In this document: positions 1 through 8,605 of the stretch, in pieces
Position numbering within the stretch: the first letter of the stretch is position 1
How the letters are laid out: every line of letters begins with the position of its first letter
From: Hyphomicrobiales bacterium
Lineage (GTDB): Bacteria > Pseudomonadota > Alphaproteobacteria > Rhizobiales > Phreatobacteraceae
Direction of reading: 5' to 3'
DNA length: 64,000 nt
Assembly: GCA_017304475.1 (NCBI GenBank)
Contig: JAFKKV010000030.1
Location: forward strand, 62,001-126,000
Program-made: the position numbers and the translations under genes
The notes under the pieces: generated by a model
What the model was told of the DNA's origin: nothing
Database searches by the model: none
Seen by the model: the letters and a program-made list of their open reading frames with translations, nothing else

Positions 1-177
1 GAACTGGTCCTGCCGGAGACCGGTGTCTGCAGCATTTCCCGCACGGCCGGCAGTGTTGTCGGCCGCGGCGGCGAGGCGGCTGTGGATACAGGCGGGGATG
101 GCTGTGGCTGCAGTTCCGCCAAAACCTCACCAGAGCCGCAAACGGTGCCCAGACAGTCAGTCAGCTGCTGCGGCTGA
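1..177 (+). CDS. C-terminal end of an unidentified Cys-rich protein (partial)
   Basis: An open frame enters from the left edge and stops with TGA at 175-177. It encodes 58 residues beginning ELVLPETGVC and ending SVSCCG, with a GCGC cluster in between. The stop lies three bases before the ATG of the MFS carrier, so the two are probably co-transcribed. Cys-rich tails of this kind occur on some metal and arsenic resistance proteins, but too little remains to assign a family. The reading is supported only by the clean frame and the tight spacing. Confidence 0.4.
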   Translation, partial: ELVLPETGVCSISRTAGSVVGRGGEAAVDTGGDGCGCSSAKTSPEPQTVPRQSVSCCG

Positions 178-180
178 CCG

Positions 181-1353
181 ATGTCGCAGAGCCGGTTGAG
201 CGTCACCGTCGTCCTGGGCACCACCCAGACCCTGGCCTGGGCGTCCAGCTATTACCTGCCGGCGATCCTGGCGGATGCGATGGCGCGGGATCTGGGCGTG
301 TCGAGCACCTGGATCTTCGCGGCCTTCTCGGCCTCGCTGCTCGCTTCCGCCTTGCTCGGCCCACGCATCGGGCGCACCATCGATGCGTTCGGCGGTCGCG
401 GCGTGCTGGCGCTGTCCAACCTGGCCTTGGCCGCGGGGCTCGTCCTGCTCGGCCTGGCCCAATCGCCGCTGGTCATGTGGCTTGCCTGGCTGGTCCTCGG
501 GGTGGGGATGGCGCTCGGGCTCTATGACACGGCCTTTGCCACGCTCGGCCGGATCTATGGTGCCACGGCCCGCTCGACGATCACGGGCATTACGCTCATC
601 GCCGGCTTTGCCAGCACCGTCGGCTGGCCGCTGACGGCCTGGGGGCTTGCCGAATATGGCTGGCGTCCGACGTGCCTTGCCTGGGCCGCCGGCCATCTCC
701 TCGTCGGCCTGCCGATGAACTGGTGGCTGTTGCCGAGGGTCGAGACGCCCGCTATTCCCGATGCCCGGGCGGCGAAGCCGCATGTCCCGCTCGACCGCAA
801 CATGGTCCTGCTGTCGGCCGCCTTCGCGCTCGGCTGGATCGTCGCGGGCGCCATGGCCGCGCATCTGCCGCGGCTGCTCCAGGCGGCGGGCGCGTCGACC
901 ACCGAGGCGATCGCGGCGGGTGCCCTGATCGGGCCGGCCCAGGTCGCGGCACGGCTGATGGAGGCCGGAGTGCTCGGCCGGTTTCATCCGCTGCTTTCGG
1001 CGCGCCTGGCGACCATCACCCATCCGATCGGCGCGGCGGTCCTGGCGCTGTGGGGCGGCGGCGCGGCGGCCGGGGCTTTCGCGATCCTGCACGGTGCCGG
1101 CAACGGCATCTTGACCATCGCCCGCGGCACCGTGCCGCTCGCCATCTTCGGCCCGGAAAACTACGGCTATCGCCTCGGCATCATCGGCGCGCCCGCGCGC
1201 GTCGCGCAGGCGGCGGCGCCTTTTCTGTTCGGCATTCTGATCGAGCATTGGGGAGCCGGCGCGCTGGCCGTATCCAGCATGTTGGCCATTGCCGCCTTGC
1301 TGGCGCTGGCGCTGGTCAAGCCGGATCAAGCCCCGCCGGTCAGGCTCCCCTGA
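181..1353 (+). CDS. MFS transporter
   Basis: A 390-residue inner-membrane carrier with about 12 hydrophobic segments, the usual size of a major facilitator. Residues 8-30 form the first helix. A loop with GPRIGRTIDAFGGRG after helix 2 matches the family's conserved cytoplasmic loop between helices 2 and 3. The second half restarts near residue 200 after a hydrophilic linker. The substrate cannot be read from the sequence. The gene starts three bases after the stop of the Cys-rich partial gene, so it could export whatever that neighbour handles; this is inference only. A long antisense frame over the same span is a codon-bias shadow. Confidence 0.88.
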   Translation: MSQSRLSVTVVLGTTQTLAWASSYYLPAILADAMARDLGVSSTWIFAAFSASLLASALLGPRIGRTIDAFGGRGVLALSNLALAAGLVLLGLAQSPLVMWLAWLVLGVGMALGLYDTAFATLGRIYGATARSTITGITLIAGFASTVGWPLTAWGLAEYGWRPTCLAWAAGHLLVGLPMNWWLLPRVETPAIPDARAAKPHVPLDRNMVLLSAAFALGWIVAGAMAAHLPRLLQAAGASTTEAIAAGALIGPAQVAARLMEAGVLGRFHPLLSARLATITHPIGAAVLALWGGGAAAGAFAILHGAGNGILTIARGTVPLAIFGPENYGYRLGIIGAPARVAQAAAPFLFGILIEHWGAGALAVSSMLAIAALLALALVKPDQAPPVRLP

Positions 1354-1448
1354 CCGGCTCTCTCGCTTCTTATCTCCGTTCAGGCTTTTGATCGGATGTG
1401 GGCAATCACCTGCTTCCGACCTTGGTTCAAAGCCTCATGAGCATTGCC

Positions 1449-1976
1449 TCAAGCCGGCCGTGCATCCTTGGCCGCTTGCGCCTTCTTGCCGGCCTGGGAT
1501 ACCCGGCCGGTCTTGGCCGGCTCGACGATTGTCTTCGTCTTGGCGTTTTCCTTCACCGTCATGGCCTTGGCGGCGGTCGGCCCGGGCTTCGCGCGCGCCT
1601 TGGTCGCCTCCGCCTTGCGCTCGACCGCGGCGCGCAAATTGCCGATGGCCTTGCTGCGCCGCTCCTCGGTGCCGAGCCTTTCGATACGGGCATTGACCCG
1701 GCGGAGCGCGTGGGCAAAGACCTGCTTCTTGGCGGCGACGCCGCGCTCGCTGGAGATCTCGGCGGCGGTGTTGCGTGGCTCGGCCTTGCCGCGGCGAACC
1801 CGGCGGCGATGGCGTACGATGTCGCTGGCTTTGGCGCGGCGCGCGCGCAGCCAGCCGGCGAGCTCGATCAGCTCGGCGCGCGTGGCGGTTTCGAGGGCGG
1901 GATAGTGGCTGGCGGCAACCGGATCATACTCGTCTTCGGCCAGAAGACGGCGTTCGGCGGCAATGGCAATACCCAT
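1449..1976 (-). CDS. Basic Ala/Lys-rich protein of unknown function
   Basis: A 175-residue protein. The first 60 residues look folded (MGIAIAAERR, then a helix around ELIELAGWLRARRAKASD). The rest is increasingly rich in Lys, Arg and Ala, ending in a low-complexity tail (KAEATKARAKPG, KKAQAAKDARPA) resembling histone H1-like or nucleoid-associated tails. No catalytic motif is visible. It is convergent with the MFS gene to its left, and the sequence ahead of its start (1977-2442) has no other gene. DNA or RNA binding by the tail is plausible from charge alone. I do not recognise a named family. Confidence 0.65.
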   Translation of the reverse strand: MGIAIAAERRLLAEDEYDPVAASHYPALETATRAELIELAGWLRARRAKASDIVRHRRRVRRGKAEPRNTAAEISSERGVAAKKQVFAHALRRVNARIERLGTEERRSKAIGNLRAAVERKAEATKARAKPGPTAAKAMTVKENAKTKTIVEPAKTGRVSQAGKKAQAAKDARPA

Positions 1977-2442
1977 GGTCTCAGCCTTTCATGTTGGCCC
2001 GGATCGCGTGCCCGGGGTGGTCAAATCCTGCTCGTTTCGCCGATGAGGCCCCGCTATCCAGGGGCGATCGGACGACAAGACGACCCCCTGGCCATGGTGA
2101 AATTGCGGCAAGGGCAACCAAGGCGTGCCGGTGCGGGCCTCGACCGGCGCATTTCGGCGCGTGAACATGGACGGGGAGAGGCATCTCGGGTTCGTGCACG
2201 AGAAGCAGCAACCCACCACCCCGCAGTGAGGCGCCGGGTGACGGCCTGAAGAGGGCCGCCTCTCATTTCCAGCGGACATGCAGGGTCCGGGCGGACGAGG
2301 CCACCCTCGCCCGGCGGCTCATAGCATCGAGCGAACGCGAGACGCGTTCGCGCTCGCTATGCGCGGCCACCTCTCCCACGCAGACGTGGCCGAGGGTTTG
2401 CGCATCATGCCCTATTCGCTATTCGCCACTCGCTATTCGCCC
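1977..2442. other. 466-bp intergenic region, no convincing gene
   Basis: The stretch lies between the basic protein (read leftward) and the 3' end of the autotransporter (also read leftward). It must hold the promoter of the basic protein and the end of the autotransporter transcript. Short open frames on both strands show no family features. The right part carries an imperfect hairpin (separate entry) and, near 2410-2445, a run of near-identical short words (CTATTCGCC, ACTCGCTATTCGCC). Confidence 0.5.
2323..2362. repeat. Imperfect inverted repeat 3' of the autotransporter gene
   Basis: The left arm GCATCGAGCGAACGCG pairs with a right arm ending CGCTCGCTATGC, with two small bulges around a short loop. 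It lies about 80 bp beyond the autotransporter stop. It could act as a factor-dependent terminator or be a REP-type element; no T-run follows it. Confidence 0.4.
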
Positions 2443-5400
2443 TTACCACTCATACCGCAGCCCGGCATTGGCCCGGATCGCATGGTGCCGTTCGCCGAGT
2501 TCACCTTCGATCGAAGACGACACCTTCACCCCTCCGGCGAGCCGGAGCTCGGCGCCGACCGAAGCGAGCGCGGTGTGCATCGACGGCCGGGCGCCAAAGA
2601 CGGTGAAGGCGGAATTGGCCAGCGTCTGGAACTGCGCGTCGATCGAGCGGTCGGTGCGGGCCTGATAGGCCCAGGCGAGCCGGCCATAGGTGATGAGGTC
2701 GGCGGTCTCCGACACCCGGGTCTGGCCGTCCAGCCGGACGCCCAGTTCGCCGCGCAGCGAGGCCGTGCTCTTGGCTGCGAAGGTCAGCCCGAAGGCGCCG
2801 CCCGCCGGGCTGGAGGTTTCGCTGTAACCCGGCGCGGAATAACCGATGGCTTCCAGCGCGGCGTAAGGGGTCCAGCCGAAGGCGCGTTGGCCGAAGCGCC
2901 AGCCGGCCTCCAGCCTACCGCCATAGGTCTGCGCGGTGACGCGTGACGAATAGACCTCGGGGCCCGCGATGTTCACATTGCGCTTGATGTCGAAGCCGTT
3001 CCAGCCATAGGCGGCCGCCGCCGACACATAGCCGTTGCCGAAGCGGGTCGAGCCGTAGAGGCCGATCTGGAACAAGTCGCCGGTGCCGCCGCCACGGCCG
3101 CCGAGGCCATAGGACGTGCCGCCGCCGGCCAGCGCGAAGCCGACCAGGGTATCCGCCGAGAGGCGCCGGTCGGCACCGGCCGCCACGCCGTAGAGGCCGG
3201 CCGAGGCCGCCGCCGAGCCAGTCGCCGCGTCGCCTTGCGTGCGGCCGGACTGGCCGAAGGCCTTGGTCCACAGGCTCCAGCCCTGTTCGACGCGGGCCGC
3301 CGGCGTCGCCCGGCCGGCATTCAGATCGGCCATCTGGATCAGCGACGGGCCGGCTCCGCTGGCCTGGGCGCCACGGGCGCCCGCCATCGGATCGAGCATC
3401 AGGTTGAGGAACAGGCTGGCGGCACCGAGCGCGGCGCCCTGCGAGCCGGTGGCCGCTTCGCCCGACAGTGTGTTCAGGCTCGCCACCATGCCGCCCGGCG
3501 ACTGCAGATAGACGGATAAGAAGGCTGAACTGTTGGCGCCGCCGGCGACCGCACGATCGATGCCGCGCGCGACATTGGTGGGATTTGTGGGCGCGCCCGC
3601 CGGCAAGAGCGGCAGCAGGGCATTGGCGGAAAGCGTCAGCAGCGCGTCGTTGCCGGTATAGCTCACCTGCGTGCCTATGCCGGGGCCGAACGTGCCCTGG
3701 ACATCGACCGCGTTGAAGGTGCCGGTGAGGCCGCCGGTGGTCGACAGGATGGTGTAGCTGGTGCCGAACGAGAAGCCCGAGCCGACGGTGACCAGCCGGA
3801 GACCGCCGGCGAGGTTGGCCGTGCCGTTGACCGTGATCCGGTCGGCCGAGAGCGCCGAGACCTCGATGATGGTCAGGCTGCCCGCGGCGAGCGTCGCGTT
3901 GCCGTTGACTGTCAGCGTACCGATGCCGGAAGAGCCGGGCGCCAGCGTGGCGCCGGACTGGACCGTGATCGGGCCCACCGCGCCGGCGCCACCGAGAACC
4001 GAGCCCGATTGAGCCGTGACGTCGGAGGCGATCGCGCCGTTGACGATCAGCGCGCCGCCGGAGACCGTGGTCGCGCCCAGATAGGAGCTGGTACCGGTCA
4101 GCGTCAGCGCGCCCGAGCCCACCTTGGTCAGCCCGCCCGCGCCCGAGATCCCGCCTGCGAAGGTCGTATCGGCATTGTTGCTGCCGGCCGTCAGCGTCGC
4201 CGTGCCGAGCAGGACGCTGCCCGATGCCGCGCCGGCCAGCGAACCGACCGACAGGTTGAAGTTGTTGAGGTCGAAGGTGCCGTTTGCGGTCAGGGTGGTC
4301 CCGGCGGGGATTGCGTTCGCCGCGCCCATCCGCAACGTGCCGGCGTCGACCGTCGTCGCCCCCGTATAGGTGTTGGCCGCCGACAGGACCAAGGTTCCCG
4401 CGCCGCTTTTGAACAAGCTGCCCGCCGCGCCATTGTCCGAGATGACGCCCTGCAGCGTTGTCGTTGTCGACGCGGCGACGTCGATGGTCGATGTGCCGGA
4501 AATCCCGAAGGCCCGGGCCGCGGCGAGCGTTGTGGTGGCCGTGACCGCAAGCGTCCCGCCATTCCCGATCATCACGTCGTTGCCGGCATTGCCGAGGTTG
4601 GCGGTCGCCGCGATCGACAGCGTGCCGCCGGAAATATTGACATTGCCGGTGAAAGTATTGACCGCGGACAGAACCAATGTGCCCGCGCCGGTCTTGTTGA
4701 TCGCGGTGGTGACGCCACCCGCCGTCAGGCCGGTGCCGCCGATCGTATCGGCATAGGTCAGCGTGCCGCTCGACACGCCGATATTGGCCTGCACGCCGCT
4801 GAGGAAGATGCCCGCGCCACTGGCTGTTCCAGTGGCGCCGGGACTTCCGTTGATGGAGCTCGGGCCCTGGCCGACGCCATTGCTGCCGCCGGCGCCGCCG
4901 GTGACCGTGGCGCCGGAAATGCCGGTATCGAGAATGGTCAAGGTGCCGCCGGTGGCGACATAGACGGCGCCACCCTGCGCGCCGCCACCATTGCCGCCGG
5001 AGCCGCCATCCGTACCAGGGCCTTGGCTGCCATTGTTGTTGGTCACGCCGTCGCCGCCAGGTCTGCCGCTGCCGCCGCCGCCATTGCCGATGCCGCCAGG
5101 GTTATTGCTTGTGTAAGAGGTGCTGTTGGTCGTGCCGGAGCCACCGCCGCCGCCGCCGCCATCGCCAAGTGCCGTGCCGGCCTGGCCCGCCGTGCCCTGC
5201 GTGCCGCTCGTACCGCCGGTGCCGCCTATGCCGCCGCCGCCTGTCCCACCGGCATTGTTCATCGTGCCGCCGTCGCCGCCCCGCCCGCCATTGACCGGAT
5301 CGGCTGCGGCATTCTGGGCGACGCCGCCATTGCCGCCCTTGCCGCCGGTAGCGGTGTTGCCGGTGAAGGTCACCGAGGTGATCGTGACATTGGCGCCGCT

Positions 5401-5910
5401 GCCGACCAACAGGCCGCCGCCGGCGCCGAGGCCGCCGCCACCACCACCGCCCGATCCGTAGGACAGGCCGCTGCTGTAATAGCCATTCTGACCGTTCTGG
5501 CCGCTGCCGCCCCGCGCGGCCGTGTTGGTGATCGCCAGGTTGGAGATATTGACGTTCAAGCCGTTGGCGCCGTTGACCACGATGCCTTGATAAGTCGACG
5601 CGCCATCGATCGCCTGATTGTTGCCGGTGATATTGACCGTGACATTGGCATTGTTCGCCTGGAGCGGCGCCAGCGAGCTGGTCAGGGTGAAGCCGCCGAC
5701 AATGTTGATCGTCGTCGTCGTGCCGGCACCCGCCGCGGCCACGGCGGCGACCGCATTGTTCCAGTCTGCCTGACTGGCGACATCGATGGCTTTGGCCGGC
5801 GTCGCCGACAGGATCATGGCAAACGCGACCCCAAGCCCGGCGAGGGCCGTACTCGTCAGCAAATTAGTCGCAATTCCACGTATGGATTTTCGCGCGTGGA
5901 AATGTGCCAT
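2443..5910 (-). CDS. Autotransporter with beta-strand repeats and C-terminal barrel
   Basis: A 1155-residue type V secretion protein. Residues 1-41 are a long signal peptide ending ATPAKA, with cleavage probably before Ile42. Residues about 130-370 are an extremely Gly/Asn-rich low-complexity stretch. Residues about 400-640 carry autotransporter-associated strand repeats such as GAGTLVLSAANTYTGATTV, expected to fold as a beta-helix passenger. The last roughly 280 residues are the outer-membrane barrel, ending in RYEW with the aromatic terminal residue expected for BAM recognition. It is probably displayed on the surface, with adhesion or aggregation as the usual role; no protease triad is evident. 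It stands alone behind an AT-rich upstream region. Confidence 0.93.
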   Translation of the reverse strand: MAHFHARKSIRGIATNLLTSTALAGLGVAFAMILSATPAKAIDVASQADWNNAVAAVAAAGAGTTTTINIVGGFTLTSSLAPLQANNANVTVNITGNNQAIDGASTYQGIVVNGANGLNVNISNLAITNTAARGGSGQNGQNGYYSSGLSYGSGGGGGGGLGAGGGLLVGSGANVTITSVTFTGNTATGGKGGNGGVAQNAAADPVNGGRGGDGGTMNNAGGTGGGGIGGTGGTSGTQGTAGQAGTALGDGGGGGGGSGTTNSTSYTSNNPGGIGNGGGGSGRPGGDGVTNNNGSQGPGTDGGSGGNGGGAQGGAVYVATGGTLTILDTGISGATVTGGAGGSNGVGQGPSSINGSPGATGTASGAGIFLSGVQANIGVSSGTLTYADTIGGTGLTAGGVTTAINKTGAGTLVLSAVNTFTGNVNISGGTLSIAATANLGNAGNDVMIGNGGTLAVTATTTLAAARAFGISGTSTIDVAASTTTTLQGVISDNGAAGSLFKSGAGTLVLSAANTYTGATTVDAGTLRMGAANAIPAGTTLTANGTFDLNNFNLSVGSLAGAASGSVLLGTATLTAGSNNADTTFAGGISGAGGLTKVGSGALTLTGTSSYLGATTVSGGALIVNGAIASDVTAQSGSVLGGAGAVGPITVQSGATLAPGSSGIGTLTVNGNATLAAGSLTIIEVSALSADRITVNGTANLAGGLRLVTVGSGFSFGTSYTILSTTGGLTGTFNAVDVQGTFGPGIGTQVSYTGNDALLTLSANALLPLLPAGAPTNPTNVARGIDRAVAGGANSSAFLSVYLQSPGGMVASLNTLSGEAATGSQGAALGAASLFLNLMLDPMAGARGAQASGAGPSLIQMADLNAGRATPAARVEQGWSLWTKAFGQSGRTQGDAATGSAAASAGLYGVAAGADRRLSADTLVGFALAGGGTSYGLGGRGGGTGDLFQIGLYGSTRFGNGYVSAAAAYGWNGFDIKRNVNIAGPEVYSSRVTAQTYGGRLEAGWRFGQRAFGWTPYAALEAIGYSAPGYSETSSPAGGAFGLTFAAKSTASLRGELGVRLDGQTRVSETADLITYGRLAWAYQARTDRSIDAQFQTLANSAFTVFGARPSMHTALASVGAELRLAGGVKVSSSIEGELGERHHAIRANAGLRYEW

Positions 5911-6753
5911 TTTCAGCCCGCCCGGGTAGTTTCTGTCGGCACTCTATTGCGTCGAAATGTGGAATCGCAAGTAGAAATGGAGTCGTGAGAGTTTCGTAAA
6001 GGGGAAAAAGAATCTATCCGCACCGATTGACTCCGGTCACGAAGTTAGGGCCGCGAGATGTTGGGCATCGATTGGGTCATTTGAATATCGCTGAGTCATG
6101 TTGATGTCGGTATGTGTTTGTTTTTTCGCATTAAATGCGTGTTGATATGAAAGTAATTTGCCATATAATCGGAAATGATCGAATATTCTATCAAATTATA
6201 CGATGGATGACGTAAGGATTTAAAATTCATTATTCCAAGAATTATTTGTAAATCCAAGATATTTTGAATATGAATTGACTTTCATAGAAGAAAATTTTGC
6301 CGAGCAATGAACATGAAGGACTTGCGAAATGTGACGCGCTGCGAGCGAAACGAAAATCACGGTCTGCGACACGCTGCAGTTGTTTTCGCCACGAATGCGC
6401 CTTGATGAATGGGGCGCTCGATGTCTGGGGGCACTGCCATCAAGGTACGGTATGGGACAAATGGCTCGAACCTGCGCGAATGGACTTGCGCGAACGGGAT
6501 TTGACCAGGTCGGGCAAGGACTGGATCGGTATCGAGGCCGGCACGCCGGGCATGCCTTGGCCGTCTACGGGAGCTCCCGAGGGCGATCGACCATGCCTTG
6601 TCGCCGCGCCAGATTGCGGGCGTTGAGCAGGCGCCGCGCGCCCGAGGCGGCCGGCGAGCCAGCGCCCGCCATGGGGTCGGTCGGGGAGCTGAACAAGAAC
6701 GGGTGTGCTGGCCGTAGAGGCCTGCGCCAAGGCATGACGTTCCGCTCGCCACC
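5911..6753. other. 843-bp intergenic region with an AT-rich core
   Basis: Bases from about 5990 to 6300 are strikingly AT-rich for this genome; the 60-base blocks at 6121 and 6181 contain only 18 and 16 G/C. It is the upstream region of the autotransporter, so it probably carries that promoter and perhaps nucleoid-protein sites. From about 6300 to 6750 base composition returns to normal, and open frames there on both strands lack any recognisable domain, so I call no gene. Confidence 0.6.
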
Positions 6754-7050
6754 CTAGCGGATGATGCCGCAGCCGCCCTCGCGCGCCGGCAGCACCAGAT
6801 AGGCGCCGCTCTCATAGAGATCGCGGATGCCGGCGCGATCGTTCACGGCGGCGACCAGGAAAATGCCGGCGACCCGCAACAAGCGGACCCGATCCGGGTC
6901 GGCCCGTTTCATCAGCGTCGTGGTATCGCCGAGCGCGACCACCAGGGCCGGACCGGATCTTGCCGCCGCGATGCCGCCGGCAATCACCATCCAGCCGGCG
7001 AGCACCAGGGCGGAGGCGGCAAGGAACTGGCGAGGGCCGAGGACGGACAT
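6754..7050 (-). CDS. Small membrane protein of unknown function
   Basis: A 98-residue protein with one clear hydrophobic helix at about residues 9-31 (FLAASALVLAGWMVIAGG) and a second weaker one near 58-70. It ends GGCGIIR. It is the last gene of a four-gene minus-strand unit, nine bases after the stop of the preceding 367-residue protein. No family is recognised. The close spacing and the membrane helix are the main reasons for believing it is real. Confidence 0.6.
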   Translation of the reverse strand: MSVLGPRQFLAASALVLAGWMVIAGGIAAARSGPALVVALGDTTTLMKRADPDRVRLLRVAGIFLVAAVNDRAGIRDLYESGAYLVLPAREGGCGIIR

Positions 7051-7059
7051 GCGGCTGCC

Positions 7060-8163
7060 TCAGTAGTCGTAGAGATGCTCGAAGCGGCCGCCGGCTGCTT
7101 TGGCTGCCTGGATCACAAGATCGAGCTTGTCGATCGGTACCGCAAGGCCCAGCCTTTGCCATCCCGGCCGCGCCTGCAGCGGGAAGGCGAAGAGCTGCTC
7201 GGCGCCGGAGACCTGAACGGGCCGCTCGATCGGCGACAAGACGGTGACGAGCGCTGTGCGATTGCCGGCGATCTCGCGAAACCGCGCACCCTTGGCGACG
7301 AGATCCTGGATCAGCAATGTGAAGGCACGATAGCGGTCGGTCTCGATCACGACCGCGCCGTCGGTTTCGTCGATCACCTTGACGCGCGGATCGGCGCCGA
7401 GCGCCTGGGCATCGAGGCCGCCGACGACGCTGCGGATCCGGAGATCCGCCGGTGCCAGGCCGGCAGCCTGGGCGATCAGCGCGGCGTAGCCCGCCTTCAC
7501 GCCATATTCCGCGGTCAGCGCGAAGCGCCGTTCGACCGAGCGCAGCGCGCTGTCGCGGCCAAACGGCGCCTCGGCCCAGAACCGCCTGACGGTGGCGGCG
7601 AAAGGAAATTCATACCAGGGCGTCTGGGCGAGGAAGCGGGCATAACGCTCGGAAACATCAGTGGCGAACTGGTCCTCGGCGTTCTTCACCGGTCCGCGCC
7701 ACCAGGCGGCGAGCCGGCCGATCGTCTCTTCATAGGTGCCCTTGACGATCATCTCGGCGGTGAAGCTGACGCCGATCGTATAGAGCATCGACTTCATGTC
7801 GAAGGACATGGCGTCCTGCCGGGTCGAGCGCAGGCTGAGATCGCACAGGCTCGACCAGAAGCCGGTAATGCTGGCGGCGTAGTCGAAGGCCTGCTCGTCC
7901 CGGGTCTTCACCACGCCGGCGAAGTCCTCATAGGCATGGACGATGTACCATTCGGGATAGGACAGGTAGCTCTGGATCTCCGGCCGCCGCCAGGGCGCCT
8001 GGCCGATGACGCGCGGCACCGGGTCGATACCGGCTTCCTGGCGCGGTGCCTGGCAGCGCGTCTCGATGAAGAGGATCGGTGCGGCCGATACCGCGAGAAG
8101 CGCGACCACCGCGACGACGAGGCGACCGATCCAGCGGAACAGCAAGCCCATGGGAGCCTTCAT
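7060..8163 (-). CDS. Membrane-anchored protein of unknown function
   Basis: A 367-residue protein with an N-terminal transmembrane anchor (about residues 8-33) followed by a large, probably periplasmic, domain rich in Trp and Tyr (for example QSYLSYPEWYIVHAYEDFA and WYEFPFAATVRRFW). It overlaps the upstream 140-residue gene by four bases (ATGA), which indicates translational coupling. It has no metal, nucleotide or protease motif that I can name. Its partners are a Tat-exported FAD oxidase and two small membrane proteins, so the unit may form an envelope redox complex; that is inference. Confidence 0.75.
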   Translation of the reverse strand: MKAPMGLLFRWIGRLVVAVVALLAVSAAPILFIETRCQAPRQEAGIDPVPRVIGQAPWRRPEIQSYLSYPEWYIVHAYEDFAGVVKTRDEQAFDYAASITGFWSSLCDLSLRSTRQDAMSFDMKSMLYTIGVSFTAEMIVKGTYEETIGRLAAWWRGPVKNAEDQFATDVSERYARFLAQTPWYEFPFAATVRRFWAEAPFGRDSALRSVERRFALTAEYGVKAGYAALIAQAAGLAPADLRIRSVVGGLDAQALGADPRVKVIDETDGAVVIETDRYRAFTLLIQDLVAKGARFREIAGNRTALVTVLSPIERPVQVSGAEQLFAFPLQARPGWQRLGLAVPIDKLDLVIQAAKAAGGRFEHLYDY

Positions 8164-8582
8164 GAGCGGCTCGCGGCCGGCTCGTCGCGCCCGAGCCAGA
8201 AGCCGGCGGCGGCAGCGAAGCCGCCGAGCGCGATATGGGGCGTATTGGCCAGGATCTTGAAGAAGAAGGGCAGGTCCAGCACGCCGTAGATGAGGATGCC
8301 GAGATCGAGATAGCCCGAGCCGAAGGCGAGCCCCATCAGGCCGTCAAGGCAATAGAGCACGCCGAAGATACGCAGGAAGATCAGCGACGCCCGGGTCGAC
8401 AGCCAGGCCGAGATCGCCGCCCAGGCAGCCGAGGCGAAGTGCAGGGAATCGTCATAGATGTCGAGCGCGAAAATGCCGAAGGCCCGGCCCTGGGCATCGG
8501 TCAGGCCGGGCAGATAATTGATCAATGTCACCAGGCCGAGAATGACGGCATAGGTCGCGGCGATCTTGCGGGCCAAGGTCAT
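8160..8582 (-). CDS. Four-helix integral membrane protein of unknown function
   Basis: A 140-residue protein with about four hydrophobic helices (near residues 8-27, 48-66, 68-88 and 92-132). It has the general look of small DUF4383-like membrane proteins, but that is a resemblance in size and layout rather than an assignment. It lies 23 bases after the FAD oxidase stop and overlaps the next gene by ATGA, in the middle of the four-gene unit. Confidence 0.72.
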   Translation of the reverse strand: MTLARKIAATYAVILGLVTLINYLPGLTDAQGRAFGIFALDIYDDSLHFASAAWAAISAWLSTRASLIFLRIFGVLYCLDGLMGLAFGSGYLDLGILIYGVLDLPFFFKILANTPHIALGGFAAAAGFWLGRDEPAASRS

Positions 8583-8605
8583 CGGAAGGTCCTAAAAAAA
8601 GCGGT

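Noticed and set aside
2278..2946. A plus-strand 222-residue frame
   Set aside because: It crosses the hairpin and runs antisense into the autotransporter barrel; no family features.
4009..5988. A 659-residue Ala/Arg-rich frame antisense to the autotransporter
   Set aside because: Low complexity mirrors the Gly-rich passenger on the other strand; the autotransporter has signal peptide, repeats and barrel.
6297..6815. Short frames on both strands between the autotransporter and the membrane-protein operon
   Set aside because: No recognisable motif, no good ribosome site, and mutual overlap; they look like chance frames.
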